A DNA stretch of 64,000 nt. Origin: an uncultured Pseudoalteromonas sp. GTDB taxonomy: Bacteria > Pseudomonadota > Gammaproteobacteria > Enterobacterales > Alteromonadaceae. The translations under genes were made by a program, and so were the position numbers. Below the pieces are notes generated by a model. It was not told where the DNA came from. It saw nothing but the letters and a program-made list of their open reading frames with translations, and ran no database searches. The stretch is taken from the NCBI GenBank assembly GCA_947493455.1, contig CANLRB010000006.1, positions 186,001 through 250,000 of the forward strand. The letters run 5' to 3'. Below are positions 59,335 through 64,000 of the stretch, in pieces (position 1 is the first letter of the stretch; each line of letters starts with the position of its first letter).

Positions 59335-59670
59335 TTAAACGGATGTATGGATCTGTACAACTAAAAGCACCATCAATACACCTATGGTGCAAAACGAAAA
59401 CCACGTATCACCAAACAAATGCTTAAAATAGATCTCTCGTAAAATCCCCCGTTCAAACCCTTTTTTATAGTTCGTCGTGTTCAGAGCAAATTTATGTCCA
59501 TTGGGTGTTGCTATAAAATAATCTGAGTGAGATTCTAAAAACGAGCGTAACACTGTGCTATCAAGCCCAACCCTAACTGCAAGTGTTTCAAGGTAGATGC
59601 CGTATTTACCTGTTTTTGAGATCTCTTTTACAATTTGTACTTGTTTTCGTCCGCTAATTTCTGAGTTCAT
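59335..59670 (-). CDS. Membrane-tailed protein with possible winged-helix domain
   Basis: A 111-residue protein. Residues 5-70 could be a winged helix (GRKQVQIVKEISKTGKYGIY, LAVRVGLDSTVLRSFLESH), and a single membrane segment lies at the C-terminus (WFSFCTIGVLMVLLVVQI). Tail-anchored DNA-binding-like proteins are unusual. The ATG at 59670 is chosen; one three codons earlier is possible. The family is not recognised. Confidence 0.55.
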   Translation of the reverse strand: MNSEISGRKQVQIVKEISKTGKYGIYLETLAVRVGLDSTVLRSFLESHSDYFIATPNGHKFALNTTNYKKGFERGILREIYFKHLFGDTWFSFCTIGVLMVLLVVQIHTSV

Positions 59671-59937
59671 TGCTATCATCCAAGTTGATTTGTTTATTCA
59701 AAAATTAGAAAAAACCTGCCAACTTGCAATGAAATAAATACGATATCATGCGCGAATAATACGCTTACTGTTACCTGCATAAAAGCCAACGCACAAAGGG
59801 TGATTAAGGGATGAAAGTGTCCTCGCTAAACATAAAATTCGGTATAAAGCGCGATATATTTGCCTTACAAAACACCTAAATAAGAACCTAATTTAGTACC
59901 TACGCCGTGTCATCGACCCTGTAGTTATAAAACGGAA

Positions 59938-60570
59938 TTAAATCCGCTCTATAACTATGTTGTAAATAAAACGGTTGGTGCCGGCCACCTTTTTAGCGGT
60001 CATCATGGCCTGCTCTTCTTTCGATTTTCGCATATACAAACCATCTTCTTGGTTAAGTGGCTCATCAGGAAAATACAATTGAGTCAGTAGCGACTCAAAC
60101 CCTAATTTTGATACTTTTAAATGGATGTGCGGCGTGCGATAACTCCCATTACCGAACCCATACTTACCAGGCATAATGGTTTTAAGTTTAAACTTGCCCT
60201 TTGCACCGCTTTGAATAATGGCCCACGCTTGAAAATTTTCATCTATCGGTGCTGGATTTGAATCATGTGGATGGTGATATTTACCTTCACTATTTGCTTG
60301 CCATAAATCAATTGTCGCGTCTTCAACAGGCTTATTATGTTGGTCTAAAACTTGGCCTTCAATTTCAATGATGGTCCCTTTTGCAACACCGTCACGTCCA
60401 GCAACGCGCGTCATATCTGCGTCTTTGTCTTTTTGCGGTGTGATTGGATAAAACGGCCCTTCAACTTCGGTTGGCGTCAATGGTAACGCATGGCTTTTAA
60501 CCGTAACCAATCCTAAGGCCGAGCCCACTAAAGTGTGTTTTAAAAAATCTCTGCGTTTTAACGATGCCAT
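59938..60570 (-). CDS. Exported intradiol-dioxygenase-like protein
   Basis: A 210-residue protein with a Tat signal peptide (SLKRRDFLKHTLVGSALGLV), followed by TEVEGPFYPI and a beta-sandwich of the intradiol ring-cleavage dioxygenase family. GQVLDQHNKPVEDATIDLWQ and the Fe-binding pattern GSYRTPHIHLKVS are visible, with two His and a preceding Tyr as likely ligands. Family members cleave catechols between the hydroxyls using ferric iron. Export through Tat suggests the iron is loaded in the cytoplasm. No aromatic-degradation genes neighbour it, so the substrate is open. Confidence 0.82.
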   Translation of the reverse strand: MASLKRRDFLKHTLVGSALGLVTVKSHALPLTPTEVEGPFYPITPQKDKDADMTRVAGRDGVAKGTIIEIEGQVLDQHNKPVEDATIDLWQANSEGKYHHPHDSNPAPIDENFQAWAIIQSGAKGKFKLKTIMPGKYGFGNGSYRTPHIHLKVSKLGFESLLTQLYFPDEPLNQEDGLYMRKSKEEQAMMTAKKVAGTNRFIYNIVIERI

Positions 60571-61063
60571 CGTTTACCCCTTTCTATTCAAATTAAAATA
60601 CACGTTTCCAATAACGACTAAAATTGATGCTCGAACATCATATTAAGCGAGTCACAAAATGCCGTGTTCAATATATTCACTGTATCGCTTACGTAATGAT
60701 TTGCCCTACGAAAAATTTAAAATTTGCGCTAAATAGAAAAATTATAGAAAACGTAACTTTATTTATTATGGTCTAAAACACTCAACAGCTTGTATTTATT
60801 GATTAAATTGATTCTTACAAATAAACATTGCCGATAAGGATTGAGTACGCAATAAAATGAAAATACACACGCTAAATAGTCAAAAGGCACTATTAAATGT
60901 GCAACTCACATAGGATTGTTTAAGGCGCAAAGGGCATCAGGTAGTTTTACAACACAGCATGTTAGACTCTATTGGTTGTAAACAATGTACAAAAAAAAGC
61001 GCAATAAAAAGCGCGGCTATTGCCGCGCTATTGTTATGTTTTAAAAACTAACTCAAGTTAGAT
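60571..61063. other. Intergenic region
   Basis: 493 AT-rich bases between two minus-strand genes. Apart from the terminator at 61005-61031, I see no gene, repeat or clear promoter. Confidence 0.5.
61005..61031 (-). terminator. Intrinsic terminator after the DUF349 gene
   Basis: On the minus strand AGCGCGGC-AATA-GCCGCGCT is followed by TTTTTATT; a GC-rich 8-bp stem 33 bases after the gene's stop. Confidence 0.88.
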
Positions 61064-63775
61064 TTAGCAAAATAAGTCTTTTACTCGTTGCAGCAATGGT
61101 GCTTCATCTTCAAGTAACGGGCCTTTATTTACCCACGCTTTCAGCAACGCATCTTTATCAAGTTGCTCACCGCGCATTTTCGCTTGTAATAGCTCAACTT
61201 GCTCGCTCATACGCAGTGCTTTGTCTGAATCGGGTGTTTCAGCATCTGCAGCAATCTCTAAACGCACAGTAAGCTGTGCGCGCGACAATTCGTCAGACTC
61301 TTGCTGTTGCCAGTTAGCAGGTAAATCGTCACCACTTTCAAATGCATCAAATAGCGCTACATAAACTTTACTCTGCGCCGAGTTTAGTAACTCGCTCAAA
61401 GTCTTTGTCATCGCCTCAATCTTTTTATTTACCTTATGATTAAGCGCTTTATCAAAAAATTCTTGTTCTTCCATTACTTGCGTAAAGTCAGTCAAGGCAT
61501 CAACGGCCGCTTGTGCTTGAGACGGCGTATTCACGCTTTCATACTGCGCCAAAATTGACTCATACTGACCATTAAACTCAGCAACACGCTCGGCGTTTTG
61601 CGCTTCACGTTGCGCTTGTTGTTCGTCACGTTTAGCAAAAATAGCATCATTACTTTCTCTGAATGATGCCCAAAGCTTATTCTCAGTTTTATGACCAGCA
61701 AAGCCAATTTGCTTCCAGTCTTGTTGCAATTGCTTTAGTTGCTCACATGCTGCAAATACATCATCAAATTCAACGAGTTTAGTCGCTTTGGTTACAAGTT
61801 GCTGTTTTTGTTCTGCATTGTTTTTATGATTCTGTTTAACAAAATCAACAATTGGGCGCTCAGCTACTTTTAATTCCTGTAATAAGGTCTTGTAGTTTTT
61901 GCCGTCTACTTCGCCCGCTTCTCGCCATGCTTTTTTCAACTTGTTGTGCGATTTTTCAATATCAGCCACATTTTCGTCGCTTAGTTGCTCGCTCAAACTG
62001 TTTGTTTGCTCAATAATCGTTTTGCGTTTTGCAATATTCTCTTCGCGTTGTTTTTCACGCGCTGCATAAAACTCTCTACACGGGGTAAAGGCTGTTTCAA
62101 GTAATTCGTTAAATGACTTATCTAACGCTTTTTCTTCGTCGGTTTGCAAATAACCTAATTCATTCCAACGTTTGCGCAGCAATTTAATTGCATCACTACG
62201 CTTAGTCACATCAACGTTTTCTTCAGTCGTTAATGCTGTCACTTCAGCAATCATTTCATGGCGCTTTGGCAAACTAATTTCACGTTGCCATTCATTAACG
62301 TCATCTAATTTTTGCTTCACTAAGTCATAATCAGCTTGTAAGTTTGCTTTAAAGCCATCGGTCAACTCTGTGTATTTTTCTTCAACATTCTTAAAAATAC
62401 CAAAGCACACTTTATAACGGCCTGCCTCAATTAAACGCTTAATATCACGTAACTTGCTCTGACAATGCTTAAAGTTCGATTGAAGTTGATCTTTTACTTC
62501 TTTTGCATCGCTATGCCACGTATTCGCCAACTCTTTTAGTTGGGCGTGATATTGGCCACTAATCGTTTTAGGTAAATCAGTTAGCGCGTTTTTGGCATCT
62601 TTATACCATGCATCAAACTCTACCTTGGCTTGATCAAACACGTCTTTACTTTCAACTTTAACCACAGATTCAAAACGGTTAAATACTGCTGCAACTTGTT
62701 CAATGCTTTGTTTCAGTTCAGGTAGTTGCTCTACTTGGCTTACAAGCTTATTAACATGTTGCGTAATTTCGCCTGTTGCTTTGCGCTTAACATCAAGCTT
62801 TGCCAATTCGTTAACGAGTAACTCTTTATCATTGCTCAGTTCAGTTAAAAGTGCGTCAGTCGGTGCACCGAGTGCATTACTAAGCTTCGCTTTTAGCGCA
62901 TCGCTTTGTTGCTTCACTTTTTCTAACTGAGAGTCAAATGCAGCTGCGGCGGCAATTTCAGCTTGTACCTTATCAAATTCGTCTTTAAGTTTTGCAACGT
63001 GAGTATTGAGTTTATCAAGTAAGCTTGTGTACTTATCTTCAACCGTTTGCTTTAACTCATCAGCAAGCCACTGTAATTCAACATCTTGCCACTGGGCTTG
63101 ATACTGCGCTAATTTGCCGCTCACTACTTGATAATCAAACTTATCGCGCAGTGCATTCAGCTGGGCTAGTACCATTTTTGTTTGTTGTTCTACCTGTGCA
63201 GGACGTACTTTTTGCAGTTCAGCTTGCTTGGCTTTTTCATCAAGCTCAACCTTAATCGCGCCTTTGGCAGTTTTAATAATGCTTTGCTCTAGTTTAAACT
63301 GCTCCACTAACGGCATTAAATCTCGTTGTAGCGTTTCGTCTGCGTTTGCAAAGTGTTTTTCAATTAACGCAGGTTTAGCAATACGCTTTAATGATGAAAC
63401 AAGCTGCTCGTTACTTTTACAAAATGGCAATAACTGCTCTAACTGCGATGCTTTTTTACAGCTTGCGATAAAGCTTGCAACTTGCTCTGCGTCAATTGAA
63501 TTATCGTTGGCTAAAATTGCATTAAATACTTTCTTTTCAGCAGTATCTTGTAACTGGCTATTTTGTTCGCCTTTATAGGCTTTCCACCAAAGCGAAATAT
63601 CATTCAATTTAGTTAACGCACTTTTTCTAACGTCAACTGTGTCGTCTGAGGTGGCAAGTGTGATCAATACATCTTTATTTTTTTGTTTTTCGAGATCTAA
63701 TTGCGCAACTGCTTGCAAACGTTCAGACACTTTAGCGCTCTTCCATTTTGGCGCAAATAAATTTTTAAATATCAT
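61064..63775 (-). CDS. Large DUF349-repeat protein
   Basis: A 903-residue, highly charged, mostly alpha-helical protein with long coiled-coil stretches. Repeated DUF349 units are visible from about residue 500 on, each with a W-x-x-x-G core (LRKRWNELGYLQTDEEKAL; LKKAWREAGEVDGKNYKTL; LQQDWKQIGFAGHKTENKL). No signal peptide or membrane segment. Cytoplasmic; biochemical function not established. The start overlaps the end of the YeaC-like gene by 11 bases, so the two are co-transcribed. Confidence 0.85.
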   Translation of the reverse strand: MIFKNLFAPKWKSAKVSERLQAVAQLDLEKQKNKDVLITLATSDDTVDVRKSALTKLNDISLWWKAYKGEQNSQLQDTAEKKVFNAILANDNSIDAEQVASFIASCKKASQLEQLLPFCKSNEQLVSSLKRIAKPALIEKHFANADETLQRDLMPLVEQFKLEQSIIKTAKGAIKVELDEKAKQAELQKVRPAQVEQQTKMVLAQLNALRDKFDYQVVSGKLAQYQAQWQDVELQWLADELKQTVEDKYTSLLDKLNTHVAKLKDEFDKVQAEIAAAAAFDSQLEKVKQQSDALKAKLSNALGAPTDALLTELSNDKELLVNELAKLDVKRKATGEITQHVNKLVSQVEQLPELKQSIEQVAAVFNRFESVVKVESKDVFDQAKVEFDAWYKDAKNALTDLPKTISGQYHAQLKELANTWHSDAKEVKDQLQSNFKHCQSKLRDIKRLIEAGRYKVCFGIFKNVEEKYTELTDGFKANLQADYDLVKQKLDDVNEWQREISLPKRHEMIAEVTALTTEENVDVTKRSDAIKLLRKRWNELGYLQTDEEKALDKSFNELLETAFTPCREFYAAREKQREENIAKRKTIIEQTNSLSEQLSDENVADIEKSHNKLKKAWREAGEVDGKNYKTLLQELKVAERPIVDFVKQNHKNNAEQKQQLVTKATKLVEFDDVFAACEQLKQLQQDWKQIGFAGHKTENKLWASFRESNDAIFAKRDEQQAQREAQNAERVAEFNGQYESILAQYESVNTPSQAQAAVDALTDFTQVMEEQEFFDKALNHKVNKKIEAMTKTLSELLNSAQSKVYVALFDAFESGDDLPANWQQQESDELSRAQLTVRLEIAADAETPDSDKALRMSEQVELLQAKMRGEQLDKDALLKAWVNKGPLLEDEAPLLQRVKDLFC

Positions 63776-64000
63776 TTTGTGAAAACCTAGCTATTTCGTT
63801 AGAAACGTTATCGTTTTGTGATGGAAATTCTTTTTTTAATTCCGATTTGGATTTTTGCACCATATGGCCGTCACTGCCTATGGTAAATTGCTCATTCGAT
63901 TGTTCAACTTTGGCTTGATACAACATAACCAATTGCACGGTTTGTTCTTTTTGTGCATCAGACAGCGCCGTACCATCAGGCCACTTGCCTGTTGCAGCAC
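63765..64000 (-). CDS. YeaC-like (DUF1315) protein, 5' end outside window
   Basis: The minus-strand frame is open to the window edge, giving the last 77 residues of a protein. AATGKWPDGTALSDAQKEQ resembles the core of DUF1315 (YeaC), a small uncharacterised family; a polar tail of about 40 residues follows. The stop overlaps the start of the DUF349 gene. The family call rests on one short segment. Confidence 0.6.
   Translation of the reverse strand, partial: AATGKWPDGTALSDAQKEQTVQLVMLYQAKVEQSNEQFTIGSDGHMVQKSKSELKKEFPSQNDNVSNEIARFSQNDI

Overview
The window is about 40% GC and reads as the chromosome of a marine gammaproteobacterium of the Alteromonadales, most like Pseudoalteromonas. That placement is inferred from the style of the proteins (orphan PilU, HD-GYP proteins, YbdL/omega-amidase pair, DUF349 giant protein, chromosomal integron) and was not tested by a search.

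Layout. 1-1371 is the 3' part of a GAF/HD-GYP regulator. 1519-2140 holds two intact tRNA-Val(GAC) genes among broken tRNA pieces and an 83-84 bp direct repeat. 2150-7354 is a small chromosomal integron. intI lies at 6383-7354 on the plus strand, behind a near-consensus LexA box. attI and about seven minus-strand cassettes run leftwards from it, separated by VCR-like attC sites that become more decayed with distance. 7355-9900 holds a secreted-protein gene with one in-frame amber stop and a Phd/ParE toxin-antitoxin pair. 10-31 kb is mostly housekeeping: GST/LysR, a chemoreceptor, HD-GYP, CBS, PilU, threonine aldolase, methionine aminotransferase with omega-amidase, a DUF4956-CotH-VTC operon, a DUF1566 lipoprotein with an outer-membrane protein, HAD phosphatase and dGTPase. 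Three copies of a 47-residue membrane peptide gene occur here. Each is followed by a 5-7 codon ORF that runs into a terminator.

34.6-55.5 kb is a defence island built on DNA phosphorothioation. The dndBCDE operon faces away from dndA, and dndA is translationally coupled to a HARE-HTH/Mrr-like nuclease. A phosphorothioation-associated methyltransferase gene (with an internal UGA) sits upstream behind a tiny HTH gene. A convergent minus-strand operon encodes DptF, DptG and DptH, plus a membrane protein and a second DGQHR protein. A PD-(D/E)XK protein with a DUF6979-like partner and a YeeE/YedE sulfur transporter lie at the left edge. The likely logic is that DndA and DndC-E put sulfur into the DNA backbone, DndB represses, and DptFGH restricts unmodified DNA. 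The Mrr-like enzyme may be a second effector.

55.8-64 kb returns to ordinary genes: a zinc-ribbon protein, a small membrane peptide, a frameshifted response-regulator/histidine-kinase hybrid, an intradiol dioxygenase-like protein, a DUF349 protein and the end of a YeaC-like gene.

Five genes look broken by single lesions or a few small ones (three frameshifts at 2867-3536, ambers at 8357 and 31926, a UGA at 37379, a +1 shift near 57125). Sequencing error, real decay and recoding cannot be separated from this window alone.
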